Part shown: positions 24,784 to 33,810 of the stretch, piece by piece | How positions within the stretch are numbered: the stretch's first letter is position 1 | Layout: each line of letters starts with the position of its first letter | Source of the DNA: Hyphomicrobiales bacterium | GTDB lineage: Bacteria > Pseudomonadota > Alphaproteobacteria > Rhizobiales > Rhizobiaceae | NCBI GenBank assembly: GCA_900489925.1 | Contig: UEHQ01000039.1 | Coordinates: 1-53,006, forward strand | DNA length: 53,006 nt | Direction of reading: 5' to 3' | The notes under the pieces: generated by a model | Databases searched by the model: none | What the model was told of the DNA's origin: nothing | Seen by the model: the letters and a program-made list of their open reading frames with translations, nothing else | Made by a program: the position numbers and the translations under genes

Positions 24784-25514
24784 CTGCAGACATCTCAGCC
24801 TGATCCCGGAAGGCGATATGGCCAACTATCAAGTTCGCAGCAGCCGCAAGGCTCGGGCGACGAAAGAGCCACTATGGCAGTTGCGAGCGGCCTTCCTCAG
24901 GCCAAGGCATCGTGACGTGGATTTTAATTCTGATGACTGGACTTTTTCGTGAATGATGCATCATTCGCGACGGCTCCGTCTGATTGAAAATCCGCGCGTC
25001 GATAACAAAAAGTAGACGAGGGTTGGTGCTATATGTTTGGAAATCAGTCATCGATGCTTGTCGACGATATTTGTCTGGCTGCGCTTGGCGCCTCTTGATC
25101 AACTCTCCCTTCAAAATTCCAAAGCCGCGTGCATTGCGCCGTGGCCGTTGAGAGATTGGATGGGCAAGCAATGATCATGGGCTATTTGCTCCGAAATGCT
25201 CTCGCTTCATCCGGCCCGGCGATGCCGCGCTCACCCGGTTGACGGGTCGGCGGTCGAACCGGCGGTCATGACCTCAACGTGGCGGCAAGAAGCTGGAGCG
25301 AGGCGACAAGTCGGGCAAGAAAGTCCTGCCGCCACATTCGGGCCGCTTGAAGGGATCTCCACGAGCAAGTGTGGCCGCTAAGGTCGTGCAGTCGCGATAA
25401 CCGGTACCGATGCCGGGCGGCGCCGTCCCTTTGCAGTACCCAAGGAACGGCACAACCGCTCGTCGAAACGACACAGGCCCAGCCTTGGCGAGGCCACACC
25501 CGAAAACGGACGCC
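24784..25514. other. Stretch without a supported gene
   Basis: About 730 bases with only short frames. A 44-codon frame at about 24818-24952 (MANYQVRSSRKARATKEP) has GGAAGGCGAT upstream but no known relative. The rest, before the desaturase fragment, shows no recognisable product on either strand. Confidence 0.35.
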
Positions 25515-25877
25515 ATGCTTTCGATCAAAGATCAAGCCCCCCAACAGCCGGCATCGGACAAAGACAAGCCGGGCGAGCGGCTCAGGATACTCGCTAAATA
25601 CCGGCAGCCAAGGCTTGGGCGAAGCGTCTTCGAGCTTGCCGTAACGGCTGTGCCGTTCGTCGCCCTTTGGGTTGCTGCCTATGCCTGCGTGATAAATGGG
25701 CTGTGGTCGGGTTATTTCCTGGTTCTGCCAGCGTCGGCGTTTCTGCTTCGACTTTTTATGATACAGCATGATTGCGGCCATGGATCTTTCTTCGCGCAAA
25801 GACGACTCGATACATGGATTAGACGCGTTCTTGGCGTGCTTACGCTGACACCCTACGACTATTGGCGGCGCTTATGA
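25515..25877 (+). pseudogene. Truncated fatty-acid desaturase
   Basis: This is a 120-residue N-terminal part of a membrane fatty-acid desaturase (DesA/delta-12-type). It contains two membrane segments and the first histidine box in MIQHDCGHGSFFAQRRLD, and stops right after LTLTPYDYWRRL, where the family continues with the second histidine box. The second and third boxes are absent, so the product cannot bind the di-iron centre. The break at about 25875 suggests an internal deletion or frameshift. Confidence 0.75.
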
Positions 25878-26026
25878 TGGGAGCCGAGGCCTTGCCCTGG
25901 ATGTCCACCATGGGCCCCAATTGGATTTTTACGAAACGGTGCCTGGTCCCGCTTGATCAAGTCGCTATGATGGGACGGCACGACTGATGACGACGCAGCC
26001 AATCCCGCGGTTGCCTTGGCTTAGCC

Positions 26027-26224
26027 CTAGAACGCCAGTTTGATTTCCAACTCGCGAAGGACAGCAGCCTTATCTTTGTAAGTCTGCACTATATCGACGG
26101 CCGCTTTGACGGCGCGACGTCCCTCGGCGCTATCGATATCGGAGCCGTTTTCCGCGCACCACTGGGTGACCGCACCAATTACGAGTTCAATGTCTTCCAA
26201 TAAGGAAATAGGGGTATGGAACAT
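26027..26224 (-). CDS. Small hypothetical helical protein
   Basis: This is a 65-residue acidic protein. ATG 26224 is chosen because GAGGAGG lies about ten bases upstream; the longer frame has no such site. It reads MFHTPISLLEDIELVIGAVT, then DSAEGRRAVKAAVDIVQTYK and ends VLRELEIKLAF, probably all helical. No family recognised. It lies downstream of the hybrid kinase on the minus-strand side and is not obviously part of its operon. Confidence 0.5.
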   Translation of the reverse strand: MFHTPISLLEDIELVIGAVTQWCAENGSDIDSAEGRRAVKAAVDIVQTYKDKAAVLRELEIKLAF

Positions 26225-26469
26225 CTTGGGTGCTCCTCCTCTTTGAACGGCAAGAGCAACGCGTAACTCCCAAGCGACCTCCGCCATTAGCACTGGGGCC
26301 GATGGCAATGAGTGTACTCTCAATTTTGGCAATAGCGATGGTTCATCTAAGGCGATATCGGGTGACGAAGGTCGCTTCGCCAGCCACGCTTGTCATCACC
26401 TCGCAATTGGCGCGAGGGAGCTCGTCGGCTTCGCGCCGCTTCTGGTCTTGAATTGCCGCGTCAGCCACA

Positions 26470-29400
26470 TCAGGCGCCGGTACTCGCTTCGGCGAGCGCG
26501 GCGCGCAGCCCATCTAGCGTGAACGGCTTTGACAGCTGTAGTGCGTCGGTGATGCCTGAGGCCATTTTCGCGCGCTCGTCACCGCTGGCAAACACGATCC
26601 TGACAGTCGGCCAGAGCTCCCGGACCTGTTGGGCGAGATCAATACCGGACATTCCGGGCAACCCAACATCCGTCAGAAGGATGTCCACTCGTTCGGTTTC
26701 CATAACGGCGAGTGCGCCTTCGGCTGAGGCAGCTTCGTGAACCGTATGGCCGAGTTCGATGAGCATATCGGCGGTCGACATCAATATGAGCGGCTCATCC
26801 TCCACGACAAGAACGCTTTTCGCGGCAGCCTGGGGAGCCTGGTGTGTCACAATGGCCACCGGCTTCTGGCGCTCCTGCCGCTCCACCGCGATTTGTTGTT
26901 GCCGAGCATTGCTCAGGACGTGACGAACCTTACGAGCAAGTGCTTCACGCGTATACGGCTTCGAGAGCAGCTCGACGCCTGCGTCCAGTCGACCACCGTG
27001 AACGATCGAGTTCTCGGTGTATCCCGACGTGTACAAGATGGCCATGCTGGGAAAAAGTGCCTTGGCTCTCCTTGCAAGTTCGGTGCTGCGCATGGGTCCT
27101 GGCATTACGACATCGGTGAAAAGCAAATCGATGTGCACGCCAGCATTGACAATGGCGAATGCGGACTGAGCATCATGGGCCTTGAGAACCCGATAGCCGA
27201 GATCGGTCAAGAGCGCGACCGACGTCTCCCGCACGCCCTCGTCATCTTCCACGACGAGCACCGTTTCCGTACCGCCCTTCACTGGATTGGCATTTACATC
27301 GGCCAGACTATCCTCGACTCGCATGGTGCGCGGCATGTAGAGCTTCATCGTGGTACCATGACCGACTTCGCTGTAAATCTTGAGGTGGCCACCAGACTGT
27401 TTCAGAAAGCCATACACCATCGAGAGGCCGAGCCCGCTTCCTTTTCCCTCCGTCTTGGTGCTGAAGAACGGCTCGAGCACATGCTCGATAATGTCCGGCG
27501 GTATGCCAGATCCTGTATCCGTGACGGCGACAAGAACGTACTGACCTGGGCGCACGTCCTCATGCGTGCGGGCATAATCATCATCGAGAACCGAATTCGC
27601 GGCCTCAATCGTGAGGCGCCCACGGCCTTCCATTGCGTCCCTCGCATTGATAGCCAGGTTCAGAATGGCATTCTCCAACTGACCGGGATCGATCAACGTG
27701 TTCCAAAGCCCGCCAGAGACGACGGTTTCAAGCTCGATTTCCTCACCCAGTGCACGCCGCAACATGTCGTCCATGTTCTGGATCAGCTTGCGGACATTGA
27801 CGACCTTCGGCTCGAGCGGCTGCCGGCGTCCGAAAGCCAGGAGCTGTGAGGCCAGTTTCGCCCCCCGCGCAACACCGGCCAAGGCGTTCTGAAGGCGTTG
27901 CTCCGCGCGCGCGTTGCCTTCGATATCCTTAGACATCAGTTGCAGGTTGCCGCTTACCACCTGCAGAAGATTGTTGAAATCATGCGCGACGCCACCGGTC
28001 AACTTGCCGAGCGCTTCCATTTTTTGCGCTTGCCTTAAGGCAAGCTGGGCGCTCTCGCGTTCGGCGGTCTCCTTCTCCAGCTCGATTAGCGCGGATCGCA
28101 GTTCGTGGGTCCTCTGCTCCACCCTTTGTTCGAGCGTATGATTGAGCCTTTGCAGCTGATCTTCGGCCCGCTTCTGGTGAGTTACATCGAAACCATCCAC
28201 AAATATTCCCGTCACTTTGCCCGCCTGATCGAAAATGGGCTGATAGATCAGATTGATGAAACGCTGATCTGGCTCGTTTTCCCCTTCACGTCGCAGCGTG
28301 ACCTGCAGGTATCGGCCGATATAGGGCTTTCCGGATTGAAAAACCCCATCCAGCAATTCGAAGAAACCTTGCTCGGCAATTTCGGGCAGCGCGTCGCGAA
28401 CGGTGAGACCGACAAGCTGCCGTTCGCCGACCAATTGAAGGTAAGCGTCATTCACGAGTTCGAAAACATGTTCAGGTCCACTCAAGATACACATGAAACT
28501 GGGCGCCTGCTGAAAGAGGGCCCGCAACCGATCCCGTTCGGCTGTCCGGAGCTCGACTTCCGAAGCGAGCTGCCCATTTAGCTTTTCAAGCGCGACAGCT
28601 GCCTTGTCTCGCAACTCTGCCGCGTCCGCCAGGGCGGCAGCCCGTCGCCGCTCCATTTCGAAGGCCTGGGCGCTTGCAAGCCGCGAGGCTATCTGCCCCC
28701 CGATCAACTTCAGGAAATCCAGATAGTCATCGCTGGCTACGCGGTGTGGATTGAGTGCATTGATCAGGACGCCTTTCGGTTTGTCACCACCCTGTCCGAT
28801 CAAAGGGACTATCGCCGCAAGTGTCGGCGGCTTCGGCCACGGTCCAGCGGGCACGTCGGGCAAGCTCGACAGATCGACCAGATCAACGGACTGTCGCTCC
28901 CAGGCGTTTCCCAGGTTCCAGGTCCCATGTCCCCGGCAAATCTCGGCAGGCAATAGCGGATGGTCGTTTGACGCGCCGGTAATCCATTGACGTCGAGCAT
29001 CGCCCTCGTCATCAAACATGTACAACGCGCTAAAGGGCAGGTCTTGGAGGTTTTGGCCCAGAGCTGCGTGTGACGCATGGATCACCTCGCTTGCCGTTTC
29101 AGCCGCGGCCAATCCCGACGCCAGCGCTCGCATCGTCAAAATACGACGCTCGCTTATAACCCGCTCCGTTTCCTCTGTAACGGCGCAGAAAACTCCTTCG
29201 ACCTTGCCTCCGCGACCGATCAGGGGGCTATAGGAGAAGGTGTGATATGTTTCCTCCGGATAACCGTTACGCTCGAGCAAAAGAAGAAGTGCCCTGTCCC
29301 AGGTGGCCTGGCCCGTCTCGTAGACCGTCGCCAGCCGATCTTTGACGTCATCCCAGATTTCCGCCCACAGGATCTTCGTCGGTACACCAAGAGCGTTGGG

Positions 29401-29640
29401 ATGCTTGTTTCCCAGTGTGGGCCGATAAGCGTCATTATAGAAGAAGGCGATGTCGGGACCCCATCCCAGCCACATTTCGAACTTCGACGTGAGCAGCAGC
29501 CGCAAGGCCACCTTCAACGCCTCGGGCCAGCCGTCCGGCGTGCCCAGGGACGTGCTCGCCCAATCATGCCGACGCATCAGTTGCGCCATCTCGCCGTCAC
29601 CGACGAAAATATCCTCGTACTGTGAAAACTGAAGGGTCAT
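26470..29640 (-). CDS. Hybrid sensor histidine kinase (PAS-GAF-PAS-HisKA-HATPase-REC-REC)
   Basis: This is a 1056-residue cytoplasmic kinase without membrane segments. Residues about 20-165 form a PAS-like sensor (WLGWGPDIAFFYNDAYRPTL). Residues 170-325 look like a GAF domain, and 370-490 a second PAS domain, followed by a coiled coil (490-540). HisKA has GKLTGGVAHDFNNLLQVVSG with His553. The ATPase domain has LENAILNLAINARDAM, VTDTGSGIPPDI and GKGSGLGLSMVYGF. Two receiver domains follow, with phosphoacceptor Asp843 (FTDVVMPG) and Asp991 (LTDVGLPGMSG). Two receivers on one kinase allow phosphorelay or branching. It is divergent from the HWE kinase gene at 29749. The PAS-GAF input suggests a cytosolic redox, light or small-molecule signal, but no ligand can be named. 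Confidence 0.92.
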   Translation of the reverse strand: MTLQFSQYEDIFVGDGEMAQLMRRHDWASTSLGTPDGWPEALKVALRLLLTSKFEMWLGWGPDIAFFYNDAYRPTLGNKHPNALGVPTKILWAEIWDDVKDRLATVYETGQATWDRALLLLLERNGYPEETYHTFSYSPLIGRGGKVEGVFCAVTEETERVISERRILTMRALASGLAAAETASEVIHASHAALGQNLQDLPFSALYMFDDEGDARRQWITGASNDHPLLPAEICRGHGTWNLGNAWERQSVDLVDLSSLPDVPAGPWPKPPTLAAIVPLIGQGGDKPKGVLINALNPHRVASDDYLDFLKLIGGQIASRLASAQAFEMERRRAAALADAAELRDKAAVALEKLNGQLASEVELRTAERDRLRALFQQAPSFMCILSGPEHVFELVNDAYLQLVGERQLVGLTVRDALPEIAEQGFFELLDGVFQSGKPYIGRYLQVTLRREGENEPDQRFINLIYQPIFDQAGKVTGIFVDGFDVTHQKRAEDQLQRLNHTLEQRVEQRTHELRSALIELEKETAERESAQLALRQAQKMEALGKLTGGVAHDFNNLLQVVSGNLQLMSKDIEGNARAEQRLQNALAGVARGAKLASQLLAFGRRQPLEPKVVNVRKLIQNMDDMLRRALGEEIELETVVSGGLWNTLIDPGQLENAILNLAINARDAMEGRGRLTIEAANSVLDDDYARTHEDVRPGQYVLVAVTDTGSGIPPDIIEHVLEPFFSTKTEGKGSGLGLSMVYGFLKQSGGHLKIYSEVGHGTTMKLYMPRTMRVEDSLADVNANPVKGGTETVLVVEDDEGVRETSVALLTDLGYRVLKAHDAQSAFAIVNAGVHIDLLFTDVVMPGPMRSTELARRAKALFPSMAILYTSGYTENSIVHGGRLDAGVELLSKPYTREALARKVRHVLSNARQQQIAVERQERQKPVAIVTHQAPQAAAKSVLVVEDEPLILMSTADMLIELGHTVHEAASAEGALAVMETERVDILLTDVGLPGMSGIDLAQQVRELWPTVRIVFASGDERAKMASGITDALQLSKPFTLDGLRAALAEASTGA

Positions 29641-29748
29641 CGCATTTCCATCCGAACATCGCAGGACGCAGTTAGGCCATTGATAACGTTTGTCCAGCCC
29701 ACTAGTTCTGCATCAGCGCAGTTTTGATGCCGGTGGAGAAATTTGACG

Positions 29749-30750
29749 ATGAACCACGCGCAGTCGCAGCCTGAATGGAGTGCAGACGAACTGAGACGGG
29801 CTATCAAGTCCGCAGGGGTCGCTCTTTGGACCTGGATCGTTGACGACGATACATTCGTTATGGACGCCAAAGCCTACGAGCTCTGGGACATTGCCGTCGA
29901 GACGGACCTTACCTTCGAGCATCTGTCGGCCAAGGTCCATCCTGCGGACCGGGACCGGGTCAGAGCGGCGTTTGTCGCCACTCGTGCAATCGATGGCCCA
30001 TTCGAAATCGACTTTCGCATCCTCACCGATACATCGGATGTTCGATGGATCTCCGCGCGCGGCGAGGGTAACGAGGGCGACGCCGCAACGAAGAAGATGA
30101 CGGGCATTTTCCTTGACGTTACGGGACGCAAGCAGGCCGAGGAAGGCAACGAGCTTCTTGCGGGAGAGATGAGTCATCGCGTGAAGAACCTTCTTGCGTT
30201 GGCTTCCGGTTTGACGAACATCACGTCGCGTACCGCTGCGAGCAAGGAGGAGATGGTGCAGCAGTTGACTGAGCGGCTGGCTGCTCTCGGGCGCGCCCAT
30301 GAACTGGTACGCCCTCTTCCGCAAGGGCAGGGAAGCGCGGCCTTGCTTGGTGACCTGATTACCGTGCTTCTCGCCCCCTACAATGATGTCGGTGCGTTCG
30401 CAGGGCGCATAAGGGTCGCAGTGCCTCGTATGGGACTGGGCGAGAAAGCCGCGACAAACCTCGCGCTCGCCATTCATGAGCTGGCGACCAATTCGCTCAA
30501 ATACGGCGCGTTATCGGATGATGCTGGCTTGCTCGATGTCTCCGGCTCTCTGGTGGAAGACTACGTCGAGATCATCTGGAATGAGCAGGGTGGCATTGGC
30601 GCAGAGCGGCCTGCATCGGCGGAAGGCTACGGGAGCAAATTACTACATCGGACGATTTCCGGGCAGTTGGGTGGGTCGATCAGCCATGACTGGGTGGACG
30701 GTGGCGTGGTGGTAACGCTGAGGCTGAAGGAAAGCCGCCTCTCGGCCTGA
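29749..30750 (+). CDS. PAS-domain HWE-type sensor histidine kinase
   Basis: This is a 333-residue soluble kinase. ATG 29749 follows GGAGAAATTTGACG; TTG 29743 is also possible. A PAS domain (residues about 15-130) has VALWTWIVDDDTFVMDAKAY and FEIDFRILTDTSDVRWISAR and ends GIFLDVTGRKQAEE. The HWE phosphoacceptor is His143 in GEMSHRVKNLLALASGL. The N-box AIHELATNSLKYGALS, the W-x-E triplet in IIWNEQGG and the G-box YGSKLLHRTISGQLGG are all standard. It is divergent from the hybrid kinase, 109 bases apart, and lies directly upstream of a cspA unit. No response regulator is adjacent. A link to the general stress response is typical of the class but inferred. Confidence 0.9.
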   Translation: MNHAQSQPEWSADELRRAIKSAGVALWTWIVDDDTFVMDAKAYELWDIAVETDLTFEHLSAKVHPADRDRVRAAFVATRAIDGPFEIDFRILTDTSDVRWISARGEGNEGDAATKKMTGIFLDVTGRKQAEEGNELLAGEMSHRVKNLLALASGLTNITSRTAASKEEMVQQLTERLAALGRAHELVRPLPQGQGSAALLGDLITVLLAPYNDVGAFAGRIRVAVPRMGLGEKAATNLALAIHELATNSLKYGALSDDAGLLDVSGSLVEDYVEIIWNEQGGIGAERPASAEGYGSKLLHRTISGQLGGSISHDWVDGGVVVTLRLKESRLSA

Positions 30751-30916
30751 CAAGCTTGGCCAAGCGGCGTGTCGACGGAGGCTTTCCAGCGGCTGGTGGC
30801 CTCTGTTCCTCCCGAGCATCCTAACGCAACGCCTATCGTACTGCAATCCAGAGGTGAAATTCTCTTCCGCGAAAACTGATCGTTGACTCAATTGCCCAGG
30901 TACCCTATATCCCCCC

Positions 30917-31356
30917 CATCGATCTTTTGCTTGCCGAGCTTTGTCTACCGCGTGATTGGCACCACGCCCTAAGCGAACTTCCGTTTCAAAAATAGTCGGT
31001 TTTCACCCGCGCAGCATTCGCTTCGCGGTCTCTCAGTCTATGCTTTGAAAGGGTTTATCATGACCACTGGCACAGTAAAATGGTTCAATTCCACCAAGGG
31101 CTTCGGCTTTATCCAGCCTGACAACGGCGGCGCTGATGCGTTCGTTCATATCTCGGCAGTCGAGCGCGCCGGAATGCGCGAACTCGTTGAAGGCCAGAAG
31201 ATCGGCTTCGAGCTCGAGCGCGACATGAAGTCGGGCAAGATGTCGGCCACCAATCTGCAGGCCGCATGACAATGAAATTCGCTTCCCTTTGACCACGGAT
31301 GTACTGGCACTGCCGGAAGCTGTTTCACTGAGGCCAGGCGTTTTGTCTGGCCTTTT
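30917..31356 (+). repeat. Long direct repeat carrying cspA (copy 2)
   Basis: This is the partner of 10771-11210 in the same orientation, with a constant offset of 20,146 bp across leader, gene and terminator. Sequence before 30917 and after the terminator is unrelated between the copies, apart from the family-A gene that follows both. Confidence 0.85.
31060..31269 (+). CDS. cspA: Cold-shock protein (CspA family), copy 2
   Basis: The 69-residue protein is identical to that of the gene at 10914. ATG 31060 follows GAAAGGG by six bases. RNP1 and RNP2 are intact (KGFGFIQP, DAFVHISAV). The few nucleotide differences from copy 1 within the gene are silent (for example gtc/gca surroundings at about 31158), suggesting a fairly recent duplication under purifying selection or gene conversion. 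Two identical proteins raise gene dosage or allow separate timing. The leaders are almost identical, so dosage is the simpler reading. Confidence 0.95.
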   Translation: MTTGTVKWFNSTKGFGFIQPDNGGADAFVHISAVERAGMRELVEGQKIGFELERDMKSGKMSATNLQAA

Positions 31357-31363
31357 TTGTTTT
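31331..31363 (+). terminator. Rho-independent terminator after cspA copy 2
   Basis: The same stem aggccag/ctggcct as behind copy 1 is present, followed by a stronger tail (ttttttgtttt). The tail resembles the T-rich string fused to the cspA leader remnant near 752-764. Confidence 0.85.
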
Positions 31364-31392
31364 CGTGCCAGCCGATCCGGGCAAGGTGCCCA

Positions 31393-31594
31393 ATGACGCA
31401 AGAACCCAGCAAATCCCGGCGCCAGGCCCAGATGGCCTTGGGCAAGTCCCGGCCCACGTCGCGGAGCAATAGTGCCGTAGAAGAGTTGGAACCCGCGGGT
31501 CAAGCCGGATGCAAAGATCCTAAGGCCGCGCCGCGTCTCCAAGGAACCGGTCGACTGCAAGTCGGCGACATCCAACGACATCGTGCCGCGCTGA
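31393..31594 (+). pseudogene. Small helical protein, cold-shock module family A (copy 3, frameshifted)
   Basis: ATG 31393 (AAGGTGCCC upstream) starts MTQEPSKSRRQAQMALGKSR, like the copies at 792 and 11244, and continues to AVEELEPA. At about 31490-31500 the frame must change: the +1 neighbour frame then reads KPDAKILRPRRVSKEP, a weakened form of the DAKTLRLREARLARE motif, and ends at TGA 31592-31594. In the original frame the protein runs on into unrelated residues. It is most simply a decayed copy. No slippery site is seen. Confidence 0.6.
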
Positions 31595-31880
31595 TCTTTG
31601 TATCGACCACTATCCGACGGCATGAACCGGTCTTTTCGTCCGTTTTGGTGTGTGGTCTGGCTGCGCTTGACGCTATTTGGCGGTGCTCGCTCCGGGCAAA
31701 TCAAATTGGTCCACCGAGCGCACGCTACTCCGGGCACTAAATTCTTGCGTGCGAAAGAAGCCATCGCTAGTTCCGATCGCAAAATCGTCCGGCACGTTGC
31801 ACCCTACGCGTTTGGACGACCTCGCATCTTGTCGCCGTGCTGGACTCTCAGCTATTGCTGTGACGGAAGGGGATCTATTC

Positions 31881-32069
31881 ATGACAGACGAAAAGCAATC
31901 ACTATCCGTGGTCGTCAGATCGGACGACAAGGGCCATTGGGTTGAGTGGAACAATGACGGGGAAACAGGGTCGCTAGGACCATATCAGGATAAGAAAATG
32001 TCGGGAGACGTCCGCACTGCGAAAGAGCGGGAATTTACCGAGAATGCTGGTCACATTGACGATGCCTAG
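31881..32069 (+). CDS. Small hypothetical protein
   Basis: This is a 62-residue acidic protein, ATG 31881 with GGAAGGGGATCTATTC upstream. It reads MTDEKQSLSVVVRSDDKGHW, then VEWNNDGETGSLGPYQDKKM and ends ENAGHIDDA. No family recognised. The IS5 insertion begins at its stop codon: TAG is formed from the duplicated TA and the first G of the element, and the original sequence (TA followed by G at 32888-32890) would give the same stop, so the protein is unchanged by the insertion. Confidence 0.55.
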   Translation: MTDEKQSLSVVVRSDDKGHWVEWNNDGETGSLGPYQDKKMSGDVRTAKEREFTENAGHIDDA

Positions 32070-32832
32070 GTGGTGGACTCATAATTTCTGAGCCATATGC
32101 GAGCTGAGGCGAGCATGACTGCGGCAAGGAAGTTTCTGGCGAGTTTGTCGAAACGTGTTGCGACGCGCCGGAAGTGCTTGAGTTTGCAGAAGTAACGTTC
32201 GACGACATTGCGTTTCTTATAGAGCACCGGATCGACCGTGCGCTGGACTTTGCGATCCATCTGTGTGGGAATGTGAGCGTGGCCACCACGCTTGCGGACC
32301 AGATCGACAATGGCCTGAGCATCGTAACCGCGGTCAGCCACAAGGGCCTTGGCCGGTTCGAGACCGTCGATCAGTGCCTCGACAGCTGCCTTGTCCGATG
32401 CTTGGCCGGCAGAAAGAGTAATCCGCAGCGGCAGTCCATCCTGATCGACCAGAGCATTAATCTTGGTGCTCAGTCCTCCACGAGACCGACCGATGGCGTG
32501 ATCCGGACCCCCTTTTTTCCACCGGCAGCATGCTGGTGGGCGCGGATGATCGAACTGTCGATCAGGTGCATTGCATTGGGTGAGGCGGACGACAAGGCCT
32601 TGAACACACGGACCCAAACGCCCGCTTTGGCCCAACGATTGAACCGATTATAGACGGTCGTATGCGGTCCATAGCGTGCAGGCAGGTCGCGCCAGGGCGA
32701 CCCCGTGCGAAGAATGTAGAAGATGCCGTTGATGACCCGGCGGTCATCGACACGGGCAACGCCGGGTGGCTTGTTGGAGAGCAGCGGCTCGATCAGCCGC
32801 CACTCCACGTCACTCAAATCATATCGACCCAT
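32066..32832 (-). CDS. IS5-family (IS427-group) transposase, two frames joined by frameshift
   Basis: OrfA (32832-32470) reads MGRYDLSDVEWRLIEPLLSN, DDRRVINGIFYILR and AMHLIDSSIIRAHQHAAGGK (first catalytic Asp). OrfB covers about 32510 to 32066 and reads GRSRGGLSTKINALVDQDGL, ALVADRGYDAQAI (second Asp) and KKRNVVERYFCKLKHFRRVA (Glu). The frames overlap around a minus-strand run of six A followed by G (ggtggaaaaaaggggg, about 32508-32522), the usual slippery site for programmed -1 frameshifting in this group. The stop codon TAG lies across the element boundary. Probably functional. Confidence 0.85.
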
Positions 32833-32887
32833 GCTGAAACTCCTCTTTCAGGGTTTCAACGGATCAGAGCTTTATGAGTTCAGAACC
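32069..32887 (-). mobile_element. Complete IS5-family (IS427-group) element with split transposase
   Basis: This is 819 bp between TA duplications (32067-32068 and 32888-32889). The left end ggtggtggactcataa and the right end, read inward as ggttctgaactcataa, match at 13 of 16 positions. It carries a two-frame transposase on the minus strand. It differs in sequence from the IS427-like element at 4345. Confidence 0.85.
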
Positions 32888-32889
32888 TA

Positions 32890-33299
32890 GGCGCGAAACA
32901 CCGCCGGATTGTTCATCTATTCTTCCGTCTGGCTCGCTACGCCAGCGCGAATGATGCAGCCGTTTTTATCGCTGTTGCTCATTACCGTATGAATGCCCCG
33001 TTCATTCAAGCAGTTCCTTGAGCGGCGGTAGCGCGTTATCGGGTGGGTCATGTATCGCCTGTTGTGGGGTTCGACTACGACGGCGGCCGGTATGAAGCTA
33101 CGCTGACTTGGCGCAAATCAGCTCCAGGAGCTCGTGGCACAACGCCCCCGAGGGGCCCGATATCCAGGCGGTCTTGCAGTCTGCACGCCTATGGCACTAG
33201 AAGCTGTTCAGGCTCTGCAATACTTGAGCTACCAAGGAGAATGACGGCAAATGGCCCGCCCGAAATCATCTCGGACGGGTCGCGCGCCGACCCGACAAC
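32890..33299. other. Stretch without a supported gene
   Basis: About 410 bases between the IS element and the MarR remnant. Frames are short and unrecognised. A plus-strand piece near 33057-33120 (VGFDYDGGRYEATLTWRKS) may be a gene remnant. Confidence 0.35.
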
Positions 33300-33726
33300 T
33301 CACAAACTCCGGTCAAGCCTCCACCGCTGGTGCCCACCAGATCGGGTGACATGTGTCAGGCAATTTCTGCGACGTGCCTCAGTCGAGAGAGGGATTCCTA
33401 GCAAGGGTTCATTTGCAAGCATACCATCGACATGAATGCGAGCGAGGCGCTCGAGGAGGCCGCGGCCCTTGTCTGTCATCACGATCATCACGCTTCGCTT
33501 GTCGTCGTCAGCTGGGATACGTTCGGTCAAGGGTCAAGGAACCCGAACACATCCTGTCCACGAGCTGGACCGCGCCATTGTGGTGCATGAGCATCTGTTT
33601 GGCGAGATCCCGCAGTCTGATCTGCCTGTCCGGTGACGTCCGGATAACGAGGAGTGTCTGATACTGCTGCGAGGTTACCCCTACCTCGGTCAGCGCCGCT
33701 TCGCTGAACGCTAGAAAACGTCTCAT
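33300..33726 (-). pseudogene. MarR-family regulator, frameshifted
   Basis: The N-terminal part (33726-33540) reads MRRFLAFSEAALTEVGVTSQ, then QYQTLLVIRTSPDRQIRLRD and LAKQMLMHHNGAVQLVDRM, the MarR helix-turn-helix. After VDRM the frame is lost. The wing and C-terminal part continue in the next frame as ERIPADDDKRSVMIVMTDKG and LLERLARIHVDGML. A one-base change around 33540 explains this. It lies divergently... on the same strand downstream of the transporter operon, so it may once have been an independent regulator. Confidence 0.75.
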
Positions 33727-33810
33727 CGCGAGTCACGCCGGCTTCCTTTGTCGGCCTGTAAATTGAACCGAGTTCAAGTTGGGAGAGAACGGGAAAAGCC
33801 GCCACCACTG

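Noticed and set aside
26737..27849. 370-codon plus-strand frame
   Set aside because: It is antisense to the hybrid kinase C-terminal half; no recognisable domain.
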